DNA of 64,000 nt, from assembly GCA_963682175.1 (NCBI GenBank), contig OY821775.1:51168553-51232552 (forward strand), given 5' to 3'. Made by a program: the position numbers and the translations under genes. This DNA comes from Triglochin maritima. Taxonomy: Eukaryota; Streptophyta; Magnoliopsida; Alismatales; Juncaginaceae. Shown piece by piece: positions 36,501 through 49,500 of the stretch. Every line of letters begins with the position of its first letter. Positions within the stretch are counted from its first letter, which is position 1. The notes under the pieces were generated by a model, which was not told the DNA's origin, did no database searches, and saw nothing but the letters and a program-made list of their open reading frames with translations.

Positions 36501-38409
36501 ATATTTAATTTTTAAGCAAAAATCAAAAGCTGTAACACACGAATTTCGGCAAAAAACCTCAGTTTTTAGAAGTGACACTATTTCTTTATTTTTTGAGAGG
36601 TCTCGCTCTGCAGATGAATCCATAGCGACTAAAATATTAAACTGATGTGTCCCTACCGAGATTTTTTGATATTTTCTATTTTAGAAAAAAAACTAAAGGG
36701 TTTATAGCACACGAATTTCAGCAAGAACTCACAGTTTTTAAAAATGTCACTATTTCTTTATTTTGTAGGGGTCTCGTGATACAAAACATTCTTTAACGAC
36801 GAAAATGTTAAACTCATGTGTGAGAATGGAGATTTTTTGATTTTTTTTAACAAAACACCAAAGGGTACTACACACGAATTTCGGTAAAACTCTCAGTTTT
36901 ATAAGTGGCACTACTTCTTTATTTTTTGAGGGGTCTCCTGATACAAATGAATCCATAACGACGTAAATGTTAAATTGATGCGTCCGTACAGAGATGTTTG
37001 GATATTTTCTTTTTAGCAAAAACCAAAGTGTATAGAACACAAATTTCGACCAAAACCGTCACTTTTTAGAAGTGGCACTGTTTCTTAAATTTTGGAGGGG
37101 TCTCTCATACATATGAATCCTTAGCGACTTAAATGTTAAAGTGGTGCGTCCGTCCGGTGATTAGTAGATATTTTCTTTTTAGCAAAAAATCAAAGGCTGT
37201 AGCACACGAATTTCGGCAAAACCCTTAGTTTTTAAAAATGTCACTATTTCCTTATTTTTTGGGGGTCTCGTGATACGAAAGAACCCTTAACGACGAAAAT
37301 GTTAAACTGGTGTGTCCGTACGGAGATTTTTAGATATTTTCTTTTTAGCAAAAAACCAATGCTATAAGCACACGAATTTCGGGAAAAACCCTCAATTTTT
37401 AGAAGAGACACTTTGCCTTTATTTTTTGAGAGGTCTTGCGATACAAATGAATCCTTAGCGACGAAAATATTAAACTGATGCGTCCGTACTGAAATATTTG
37501 GATATTTCCTTTTTAGCAAAACACCAAATGGTACAACACACGAATTTCGGTAAAAACTCTCAGTTTAGAAGCGACACTATTTCTTCATTTTTTGAGGGGT
37601 CTCCTGATACAAAATAAATCCTTAACGACGTAAATGTTAAATTTATGCGTCCGTACAGAGATATTTAAATATTTTCTTTTTAGCAAAAAACCAAGTGTAT
37701 GGCACACTAATTTCGGCAAAAAACCTCACTTTTTAGAACTGACACTATTTCTTAATTTTTTTGAGGAGGCTCTCATACAAATGAATCCTTAGCGACATAA
37801 ATGTTAAAATGATGCGTCTGCCCCGTGATTTTTAGATATTTACTTTTTAGCAAAAAACCAAAGTGTATAGCACACGAATTTCGGCTAAAACCCTCAGTTT
37901 TTAAAAATGTCACTATTTCTTTATTTTTATGGGGTCTCCGCTTACAAATGAATCCCTAGCGACGAAAATGTTAAACTAATGCATGCGTACGGAGATTTTT
38001 AGATATTTCCTTTTTTAGCAACAAACCAAAATGTTTATCACATGAATTACGGCTAAAAACCTCAATTTTATAAAATGTCACTATTTCTTTTTTTTTGGGG
38101 TCTCCTGATACAAATGAATCCACAACGACGTAAATGTTAAATTGATGCGTCCGTACAGAGATGTTTGGATATTTTCTTTTTAGCAAAAAACCAAAGTGTA
38201 TAGAACACAAATTTCGGCAAAACCCTCACTTTTTAGAAGTGGCACTGTTTCTTAATTTTTTGAGGGGTCTCTCATACATATGAATCCTTAGCGACGTAAA
38301 TGTTAAAGTGGTGCGTCCGTCCGGTGATTAGAAGATATTTTCTTTTTAGCAAAAAATCAAAGGCTATAGCACACGAATTTCGGCAAAAACCCTCAGTTTT
38401 TAAAAATGT
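12396..38409. repeat. 12-monomer higher-order repeat, 13 copies of 2001 bp
   Basis: Counting CACTATTT-equivalents in the first copy gives 12396, 12563, 12735, 12896, 13063, 13229, 13396, 13562, 13730, 13898, 14066, 14230 and 14397. That is twelve monomers of 167, 172, 161, 167, 166, 167, 166, 168, 168, 168, 164 and 167 bp, summing to 2001. The same pattern recurs at exact 2001-bp steps: one marker frame falls at 12398, 14399, 16400 and so on to 32408, then 34410 (one extra T in the poly-T at about 34085, so that copy is 2002 bp), 36411 and 38412. Thirteen full copies are visible. They differ by only a handful of substitutions each, while monomers within a unit differ strongly, which is the signature of recent amplification of the whole unit. 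Confidence 0.95.
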
Positions 38410-40754
38410 CACTATTTCCTTATTTTTTGGGAGTCTCGTGATACAAAAGAACCCTTAACGACGAAAATGTTAAACTGATGTGTCCGTATGGAGAATTTTA
38501 GATATTTAATTTTTAAGCAAAAATCAAAAGCTGTAACACACGAATTTCGGCAAAAAACCTCAGTTTTTAGAAGTGACACTATTTCTTTATTTTTTGAGAG
38601 GTCTCGCTCTGCAGATGAATCCATAGCGACTAAAATATTAAACTGATGTGTCCCTACCGAGATTTTTTGATATTTTCTATTTTAGAAAAAAAACTAAAGG
38701 GTTTATAGCACACGAATTTCAGCAAGAACTCACAGTTTTTAAAAATGTCACTATTTCTTTATTTTGTAGGGGTCTCGTGATACAAAACATTCTTTAACGA
38801 CGAAAATGTTAAACTCATGTGTGAGAATGGAGATTTTTTGATTTTTTTTAACAAAACACCAAAGGGTACTACACACGAATTTCGGTAAAACTCTCAGTTT
38901 TATAAGTGGCACTACTTCTTTATTTTTTGAGGGGTCTCCTGATACAAATGAATCCATAACGACGTAAATGTTAAATTGATGCGTCCGTACAGAGATATTT
39001 GGATATTTTCTTTTTAGCAAAAACCAAAGTGTATAGAACACAAATTTCGACCAAAACCCTCACTTTTTAGAAGTGGCACTGTTTCTTAATTTTTTGAGGG
39101 GTCTCTCATACATATGAATCCTTAGCGACGTAAATGTTAAAGTGGTGCGTCTGTCCGGCGATTAGTAGATATTTTCTTTTTAGCAAAAAATCAAAGGCTG
39201 TAGCACACGGATTTCCGCAAAAACCCTCAATTTTTAAAAATGTCACAATTTCCTTATTTTTTGGGGGTCTCGTGATACAAAAGAACCCTTAACGACGAAA
39301 ATGTTAAACTGGTGTGTCCGTACCGAGATTTTTAGATATTTTCTTTTTAGCAAAAAACCAATGCTATAAGCACACGAATTTCGGCAAAAACCCTCAATTT
39401 TTAGAAGAGACACTTTGCCTTTATTTTTTGAGAGGTCTTGTGATACAAATGAATCCTTAGCGACGAAAATATTAAACTGATGCGTCCGTACTGAAATATT
39501 TGGATATTTTATTTTTTCGCAAAAAACAAAAGCCTATATAGCACACGAATTTTTGGCAAAAACCCTCAGTTTTTAGAAGTCACACTATTTTTTTATTTTT
39601 TGAGAGGTCTTGCGATACAAATGAATCCTTAGCGACGAAAAATTTTAATGGATGCGTCCGTACGGAGATTTTTAGATATTTCATTTTTTCGCAAAAAACA
39701 AAAGCCTATAGCACACGAATTTGGCAAAAAACCTCAGTTTTTAGGAGTGACACTATTTTTTTATATTTTTTGACAGGTCTTGTGATACAAATGAATCCTT
39801 AGCGACGAAAATGTTAAACTGATGCGTCCGTATGAAGATTTTTAGATATTTCCTTTTTAGCAAAACACCAAATGGTACAACACACGAATTTCGGTAAAAA
39901 CTCTCAGTTTAGAAGCGACACTATTTCTTCATTTTTTGAGGGGTCTCCTGATACAAAATAAATCCTTAACGACGTAAATGTTAAATTTATGCGTCCGTAC
40001 AGAGATATTTAGATATTTTCTTTTTAGCAAAAAACCAAGTGTATGGCACACTAATTTCGGCAAAAACCCTCACTTTTTAGAACTGACACTATTTCTTAAT
40101 TTTTTTGAGGAGGCTCTCATACAAATGAATCCTTAGCGACATAAATGTTAAAATGATGCGTCTGCCCCGTGATTTTTAGATATTTGCTTTTTAGCAAAAA
40201 ACCAAAGTGTATAGCACACGAATTTCGGCTAAAACCCTCAGTTTTTAAAAATGTCACTATTTCTTTATTTTTATGGGGTCTCCGCTTACAAATGAATCCC
40301 TAGCGACGAAAATGTTAAACTAATGCATGCGTACGGAGATTTTTAGATATTTCCTTTTTTAGCAACAAACCAAAATGTTTATCACATGAATTACGGCTAA
40401 AAACCTCAATTTTATAAAATGTCACTATTTCTTTTTTTTTTGGGGTCTCCTGATACAAATGAATCCACAACGACGTAAATGTTAAATTGATGCGTCCGTA
40501 CAGAGATGTTTGGATATTTTCTTTTTAGCAAAAAACCAAAGTGTATAGAACACAAATTTCGGCAAAACCCTCACTTTTTAGAAGTGGCACTGTTTCTTAA
40601 TTTTTTGAGGGGTCTCTCATACATATGAATCCTTAGCGACGTAAATGTTAAAGTGGTGCGTCCGTCCGGTGATTAGAAGATATTTTCTTTTTAGCAAAAA
40701 ATCAAAGGCTATAGCACACGAATTTCGGCAAAAACCCTCAGTTTTTAAAAATGT
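38410..40754. repeat. 14-monomer higher-order unit, right flank (2345 bp)
   Basis: The marker frame that repeats every 2001 bp in the core is next found 2345 bp on (38412 to 40757). The extra ~344 bp lies at about 39500-39850 and contains the same two monomers as the left flank (TTATTTTTTCGCAAAAAAC, GAAGTCACACTATTTTT, GACAGGTCTTGTGATAC). The private variants TCTGTCCGGCGATTAG and CACGGATTTCCGC also reappear at about 39150-39215. Confidence 0.88.
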
Positions 40755-43700
40755 CACTATTTCCTTATTTTTTGGGAGTCTCGTGATACAAAAGAACCCT
40801 TAACGACGAAAATGTTAAACTGATGTGTCCGTACGGAGAATTTTAGATATTTAATTTTTAAGCAAAAATCAAAAGCTGTAACACACGAATTTCGGCAAAA
40901 AACCTCAGTTTTTAGAAGTGACACTATTTCTTTATTTTTTGAGAGGTCTCGCTCTGCAGATGAATCCATAGCGACTAAAATATTAAACTGATGTGTCCCT
41001 ACCGAGATTTTTTGATATTTTCTATTTTAGAAAAAAAACTAAAGGGTTTATAGCACACGAATTTCAGCAAGAACTCACAGTTTTTAAAAATGTCACTATT
41101 TCTTTATTTTGTAGGGGTCTCGGGATACAAAACATTCTTTAACGACGAAAATGTTAAACTCATGTGTGAGAATGGAGATTTTTTGATTTTTTTTAACAAA
41201 ACACCAAAGGGTACTACACACGAATTTCGGTAAAACTCTCAGTTTTATAAGTGGCACTACTTCTTTATTTTTTGAGGGGTCTCCTGATACAAATGAATCC
41301 ATAACGACGTAAATGTTAAATTGATGCGTCCGTACAGAGATGTTTGGATATTTTCTTTTTAGCAAAAACCAAAGTGTATAGAACACAAATTTCGACCAAA
41401 ACCCTCACTTTTTAGAAGTGGCACTGTTTCTTAATTTTTTGAGGGGTCTCTCATACATATGAATCCTTAGCGACGTAAATGTTAAAGTGGTGCGTCTGTC
41501 CGGCGATTAGTAGATATTTTCTTTTTAGCAAAAAATCAAAGGCTGTAGCACACGGATTTCCGCAAAAACCCTCAGTTTTTAAAAATGTCACAATTTTCTT
41601 ATTTTTTGGGGGTCTCGTGATACAAAAGAACCCTTAACGACGAAAATGTTAAACTCGTGTGTCCGTACCGAGATTTTTAGATATTTTCTTTTTAGCAAAA
41701 AACCAATGCTATAAGCACACGAATTTCGGCAAAAACCCTCAATTTTTAGAAGAGACACTTTGCCTTTATTTTTTGAGAGGTCTTCCGATACAAATGAATC
41801 CTTAGCGACGAAAACGTTAAACTGATGCGTCCGTACTGAGATATTTAGATATTTTATTTTTTGCAAAAAACAAAAGCCTATAGCACACGAATTTCGGCAA
41901 AAAACCTCAGTTTTTAGAAGTGACACTATTTTTTTATTTTTTGAGAGGTCTTGCGATACAAATGAATCCTTAGCCATGAAAAAGTTTAACGGATGCGTCC
42001 GTACGGAGATTTTTACATATTTCATTTTTTCGCAAAAAACAAAAGCCTATATAGCACACGAATTTGGCAAAAAGCCTCACTTTTTAGGAGTGACACTATT
42101 TTTTTATATTTTTTGACAGGTCTTGTGATACAAATGAATCCTTAGCGACGAAAATGTTAAACCGAGATTCTTTGATATTTTCTATTTTAGTAAAAAACCA
42201 AAGGGTTTATAGGACACGAATTTCAGCAAGAACTCACAGTTTTTAAAAATTTCACTATTTCTTTATTTTTGTAGGGGTCTCGTGATACAAAACATTCTTT
42301 AACGACGAAAATGTTAAACTCATGTGTGAGAATGGAGATTTTTTGATTTTTTTAACAAAACACCAAAGGGTAACACACGAATTTCGGTAAAACTCTCAGT
42401 TTTAGAAGTGGCACTACTTCTTTATTTTTCGAGGGGTCTCCTGATACAAATGAATCCATAACGACGTAAATGTTAAATTGATGCGTCCGTACAGAGATGT
42501 TTGGATATTTTTTTAGCAAAAACCAAAGTGTATAGAACACAAATTTCGGCAAAAAACCTCACTTCTTAGAAGTGGCACTGTTTCTTAATTTTTTGAGGGG
42601 TCTCCTGATACAAAATGAATCCTTAAAGACGTAAATGTTAAATTTATGCGTCCGTACAGAGATATTTAGATATTTTCTTTTTAGTAAAAAACGAAGTGTA
42701 TGACACACTAATTTCGGCCAAAACCCTCACTTTTTAGAACTGACACTATTTCTTAATTTTTTTGAGGAGGCTCTCATACAAATGACTCCTTAGCGACATA
42801 AATGTTAAAATGATGCGTCCGTCCGGTGATTTTTAGATATTTTCTTTTTAGCAAAAAACCAAAGTGTATAGCACACGAATTTCGGCTAAAACCCTCACTT
42901 TTTAGAAGTGGCACTGTTTCTTAAATTTTGGAGGGGTCTCTCAAACATATGAATCCTTAGTGACTTAAATGTTAAAGTGGTGCGTCCGTCCGGTGATTAG
43001 TAGATATTTTCTTTTTAGCAAAAAACCAAAGTGTATAGAACACAAAATTCGGCAAAAACCCTCACTTTTTAGAAGTGGCACTGTTTCTTAAAATTTGGAG
43101 GGGTCTCTCATACATATGAATCCTTAGTGACTTAAATGTTAAAGTGGTGCGTCCGTCCGGTGATTAGTAGATATTTTCTTTTTAGCAAAAAATCAAAGGC
43201 TGTAGCACACGAATTTTGGCAAAAACCCTCAGTTTTTAAAAATGTCACTATTTCCTTATTTTTTGGGGGTCTCGTGATATAAAAGAACCCTTAACGACGA
43301 AAATGTTAAACTGGTGTGTCCGTACGAAGATTTTTAGATATTTTCTTTTTAGCAAAAAACCAATGCTATAAGCACACGAATTTCGGCAAAAACCATCAAT
43401 TTTTAGAAGAGACACTTTGCCTTTATTTTTTGAGAGGTCTTCCGATACAAATGAATCCTTAGCGACGAAAACGTTAAACTGATGCGTCCGTACTGAGATA
43501 TTTAGATATTTTATTTTTTGCAAAAAACAAAAGCCTATAGCACACGAATTTCGGCAAAAAACCTCAGTTTTTAGAAGTGACACTATTTTTTTATTTTTTG
43601 AGAGGTCTTGCGATACAAATGAATCCTTAGCCATGAAAAAGTTTAACGGATGAGTCCGTACGGAGATTTTTACATATTTCATTTTTTCGCAAAAAACAAA

Positions 43701-46570
43701 AGCCTATAGCACACGAATTTGGCAAAAAGCCTCACTTTTTAGGAGTGACACTATTTTTTTATATTTTTTGACAGGTCTTGTGATACAAATGAATCCTTAG
43801 CGACGAAAATTTAAAACTGATGCGTCCGTATGAAGATTTTTAGATATTTCCTTTTTAGCAAAACACCAAAGGGTAACACACGAATTTCGGTAAAAACTCT
43901 CAGTTTAGAAACGGCACTATTTCTTCATTTTTTGAGGGGTCTCCTGATACAAAATGAATCCTTAACGACGTAAATGTTAAATTTATGCGTCCGTACAGAG
44001 ATATTTAGATATTTTCTTTTTAGCAAAAAACCAAGTGTATGGCACACTAATTTCGGCAAAAACCCTCACTTTTTGAACTGACACTATTTCTTAATTTTTT
44101 TGAGGAGGCTCTCATACAAATGAATCCTTAGCGACATAAATGTTAAAATGATGCGTCCGTCCGGTGATTTTTAGATAGTTTAATTTTAGCAAAAAACCAA
44201 AGTGTATAGCACACGAATTTCGACTAAAACCCTCTGTTTTTAAAAATGTCACTATTTCTTTATTTTTATGGGGTCTCCGGTTAAAAAAGAATCCTTAGCG
44301 ACGAAAATGTTAAACTAATGCATCCGTACCGAGATTTTTAGATATTTCAATTTTTAGCAACAAACCAAAGTGTTTATCACACGAATTACGGCTAAAACCC
44401 TCAATTTTATAAAATGTCACTATTTCTTTATTTTTTGGGGTCTCCTGATACAAATGAATCCACAACAACGTAAATGTTAAATTGATGCGTCCGTACAGAG
44501 ATTTTTGGGTATTTTCTTTTTAGCAAAAAACCAAAGTGTATAGAACACAAAATTTGGCAAAAACCCTCACTTTTTAGAAGTGGCACTGTTTCTTAAATTT
44601 TGGAGGGGTCTCTCATACATATGAATCCTTAGCGACTTAAATGTTAAAGTGGTGCGTCCGTCAGGTGATTAGTAGATATTTTCTTTTTAGCAAAAAATCA
44701 AAGGCTGTAGCACACGAATTTCGGCAAAACCCTTAGTTTTTAAAAATGTCACTATTTCCTAATTTTTTGGGGGTCTCGTGATACAAAAGAACCCTTAACG
44801 ACGAAAATGTTAAACTGGTGTGTCCGTACGGAGATTTTTAGATATTTTCTTTTTAGCAAAAAACCAATGCTATAAGCACACGAATTTCGGCAAAAACCCT
44901 CAATTTTTAGAAGAGACACTTTGCCTTTATTTTTTGAGAGGTTTTGCGATACAAATGAATCCTTAGCGACGAAAATGTTAAACTGATGCGTCCGTACTGA
45001 GATATTTAGATATTTTATTTTTTCACAAAAAACAAAAGCCTATAGGACACGAATTTCGGGAAAAAACGTCTGTTTTTAGAAGTGACACTATTTTATTATT
45101 TTTTGAGAGGTCTTGCGATACAAATGAATCCTTAGCGACGAAAAAGTTTAACGGATGCGTCCATACGGGGATTTTTAGATATTTCATTTTTTCGCAAAAA
45201 ATCAAAAGCCTATAACACACGAATTTGGCAAAAAACCTCAGTTTTTAGGAGTGACACTATTTTCTTATATGTTTTGACAGGTCTTGTGATACAAATGAAT
45301 CCTTAGCGACGAAAATGTTAAATTGATGCGTCCGTATGAAGATTTTTAGATATTTCCTTTTTAGCAAAACACCAAAGGGTACAACACACGAATTTCGGTA
45401 AAAGCTCTCAGTTTAGAAGCATCACTATTTCTTCATTTTTTGAGGGGTCTCCCGATACAAAATGAATCCTTAACGACGTAAGTGTTAAATTTATGCGTCC
45501 GTACAGAGATATTTAGATATTTTCTTTTTAGCAAAAAACCAAGTGTATGACACACTAATTTCGGCAAAAACCCTCACTTTTTAGAACTGACACTATTTCT
45601 TAATTTTTTTGAGGAGGCTCTCATACAAATGAATCCTTAGCGACATAAATGTTAAAATGATGCGTCCGTCCCGTGATTTTTAGATATTTTCTTTTTAGCA
45701 AAAAACCAAAGTGTAGAGCACACGAATTTCGGCTAAAACCCTCAGTTTTTAAAAATGTCACTATTTCTTTATTTTTATGGGGTCTCTGGTTACAAATGAA
45801 TTCTTAGCGACGAAAATGTTAAACTAATGCATCCGTACGGAGATTTTTAGATATTTTAATTTTTAGCAACAAACCAAAGTGTTTATCACATGAATTACGG
45901 CTAAAACCCTCAATTTTATAAAATGTCACTATTTCTTTATTTTTTGGGGTCTCCTGATACAAATGAATCCACAACGACGTAAATGTTAAATTGATGCGTC
46001 CGTACAGAGATTTTTGGATATTTTATTTTTAGCAAAAAACCAAAGTGTATAGAACACAAAATTCGGCAAAAACCCTTACTTTTTAGAAGTGGCACTGTTT
46101 CTTAATTTTTTGAGGTGTCTCTCATACATATGAATCCTTAGCGACGTAATTGTTAAAGTGGTGCGTCCGTCCGGTGATTAGTAGATATTTTCTTTTTAGC
46201 AAAAAATCAAAGGCTGTAGCACACGAATTTCGGCAAAAACCCTTAGTTTTTAAAAATCTCACTATTTCCTAATTTTTTGGGGGTCTCGTGATACAAAAGA
46301 ACCCTTAACGACGAAAATGTTAAACTGGTGTGTCCGTACCGAGATTTTTAGATATTTTCTTTTTAGAAAAAAATCAATGCTATAAGCACACGAATTTCGG
46401 GAAAAACCCTCAGTTTTTAGAAGTGACACTATTTCTTTATTTTTTGAGAGTTCTCGCTCTGCAGATGAATCCTTAGCGACGAAAATATTAAACTGATTTG
46501 TTCCTACCGAGATTCTTTGATATTTTCTATTTTAGTAAAAACCAAAGGGTTTATAGCACACGAATTTCAG
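40755..46570. repeat. Diverged satellite units between the two arrays
   Basis: The same monomer types in partly rearranged order and with clearly lower identity than the 12-mer core. A segment at about 41580-42130 recurs at about 43240-43790 (offset about 1657 bp, near ten monomers), and a more diverged version lies at about 44750-45300. A private single-monomer duplication sits at about 42900-43240 (both copies read CTTAGTGACTTAAATG). A monomer junction at about 42155-42175 has lost some 14 bp (GTTAAAC runs straight into CGAGATTC). Confidence 0.8.
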
Positions 46571-49500
46571 CAAGAACTCACAGTTTTTAAAAATGTCACT
46601 ATTTCTTTATTTTTGTAGGGGTCTCGTGATACAAAACATTCTTTAACGACGAAAATGTTAAACTCATGTGTGAGAATAGAGATTTTTTGATTTTTTTAAC
46701 AAAACACCAAAGGGTACTACACACGAATTTCGGTAAAACTCTAAGTTTTAGAAGTGGCGCTACTTCTTTATTTTTCGAGGGGTCTCCTTATACAAATGAA
46801 TCCATAACGACGTAAATCTAAAATTGATGCGTCCGTACAGAGAGTTTTGGATATTTTCTTTTTAGCAAAAAAACAAAGTGTATAGAACACAAATTTCGGC
46901 AAAAACCGTCACTTTTTAGAAGTGGCACTGTTTCTTAAATTTTGGAGGGGTCTCTCATACATATGAATCCTTAGCGACTTAAATGTTAAAGTGGTGCGTC
47001 CGTCCGGTGATTAGTAGATATTTTCTTTTTAGCAAAAAATCAAAGGCTGTAGCACACGAATTTTGGCAAAACCCTTAGTTTTTAAAAATGTCACTATTTC
47101 CTTATTTTTTGGGGGTCTCGTGATACAAAAGAACCCTTAACGACGAAAATGTTAAACTGGTGTGTCCGTACGGAGATTTTTAGACATTTTCTTTTTAGCA
47201 AAAAACCAATGCTATAAGCACACGAATTTCGGCAAAAACCCTCAAATTTTAGAAGAGGCACTTTGCCTTTATTTTTTGAGAGGTATTGCGATACAAATGA
47301 ATCCTTAGAGACGAAAATGTTAAACTAATGCGTCCGTACTGAGATATTTGGATATTTTATTTTTTCGCAAAAAACAAAATCCTATAGCACACGAATTTGG
47401 CAAAAAAGCTCAGTTTTTAGGAGTGACACTATTTTTTTATATTTTTTGACAGGTCTTGTGATACAAATGAATCCTTAGCGACGAAAATGTTAAACTGACG
47501 CGTCCGTCTAAAGATTTTTAGATATTTCCTTTTTAGCAAAACACCAAATGGTACAACACACGAATTTCGGTAAAAACTCTCAGTTTAGAAGCGACACTAT
47601 TTCTTCATTTTTTGAGGGGTCTCCTGATACAAAATAAATCCTTAACGACGTAAATGTTAAATTTATGCGTCCGTACAGAGATATTTAGATATTTTCTTGT
47701 TAGCAAAAAACCAAGTGTATGGCACACTAATTTCGGCAAAAACCCTCACTTTTTAGAACTGACACTATTTCTTAATTTTTTTGAGGAGGCTCTCATACAA
47801 ATGAATCCTTAGCGACATAAATGTTAAAATGATGCGTCTGCCCCGTGATTTTTAGATATTTGCTTTTTAGCAAAAAACCAAAGTGTATAGCACACGAATT
47901 TCGGCTAAAACCCTCAGTTTTTAAAAATGTCACTATTTCTTTATTTTTATGGGGTCTCCGCTTACAAATGAATCCCTAGCGACGAAAATGTTAAACTAAT
48001 GCATGCGTACGGAGATTTTTAGATATTTCCTTTTTTAGCAACAAACCAAAATGTTTATCACATGAATTACGGCTAAAAACCTCAATTTTATAAAATGTCA
48101 CTATTTCTTTTTTTTTGGGGTCTCCTGATACAAATGAATCCACAACGACGTAAATGTTAAATTGATGCGTCCGTACAGAGATGTTTGGATATTTTCTTTT
48201 TAGCAAAAAACCAAAGTGTATAGAACACAAATTTCGGCAAAACCCTCACTTTTTAGAAGTGGCACTGTTTCTTAATTTTTTGAGGGGTCTCTCATACATA
48301 TGAATCCTTAGCGACGTAAATGTTTAAGTGGTGCGTCCGTCCGGTGATTAGTAGATATTTTCTTTTTAGCAAAAAATCAAAGGCTGTAGCACACGAATTT
48401 CGGCAAAAACCCTTAGTTTTTAAAAATCTCACTATTTCCTAATTTTTTGGGGGTCTCGTGATACAAAAGAACCCTTAACGACGAAAATGTTAAACTGGTG
48501 TGTCCGTACCGAGATTTTTAGATATTTTCTTTTTAGAAAAAAATCAATGCTATAAGCACACGAATTTCGGCAAAAACCCTCAGTTTTTAGAAGTGACATT
48601 ATTTCTTTATTTTTTGAGAGTTCTCGCTCTGCAGATGAATCCTTAACGACGAAAATATTAAACTGATTTGTTCCTACCGAGATTCTTTGATATTTTCTAT
48701 TTTAGTAAAAAACCAAAGGGTTTATAGCACACGAATTTCAGCAAGAACTCACAGTTTTTAAAAATGTCACTATTTCTTTATTTTTGTATGGGTCTCGTGA
48801 TACAAAACATTCTTTAACGACGAAAATGTTAAACTCATGTGTGAGAATGGAGATTTTTTGATTTTTTTAACAAAACACCAAAGGGTACTACACACGAATT
48901 TCAGTAAAACTCTCAGTTTTAGAAGTGACACTACTTCTTTATTTTTCGAGGGTCTCCTGATACAAAAGAATCCATAACGAAGTAAATGTTAAATTGATGC
49001 GTCCGTACAGAGATGTTTGGATATTTTCTTTTTAGCAAGAACCAAAGTGTATAGAACACAAATTTCGGCAAAAACCCTCACTTTTTAGAAGTGGCACTGT
49101 TTCTTAATTTTTTGAGGGGTCTCTCATACATATGAATCCTTAGCGACGTAAATGTTAAAGTGGTGCGTCCGTCCGGTGATTAGTAGATATTTTCTTTTTA
49201 GCAAAAAATCAAAGCCTGTAGCACACGAATTTCGGCAAAACCCCTCAGTTTTTAAAAATGTCACTATTTCCTTATTTTTTGGGGGTCTCGTGATACAAAA
49301 GAACCCTTAACGACGAAAATGGTAAACTGATGTGTCCGTACGGAGAATTTTAGATATTTCATTTTTATGCAAAAATCAAAAGCTATAACACACGAATTTC
49401 GGCAAAAACCCTCAGTTTTTAGAAGTGACACTATTTCTTTATTTTTTAGAGGTCTCGCTCTACAGATGAATCCTTAGCGACGAAAATATTAAACTGATGT

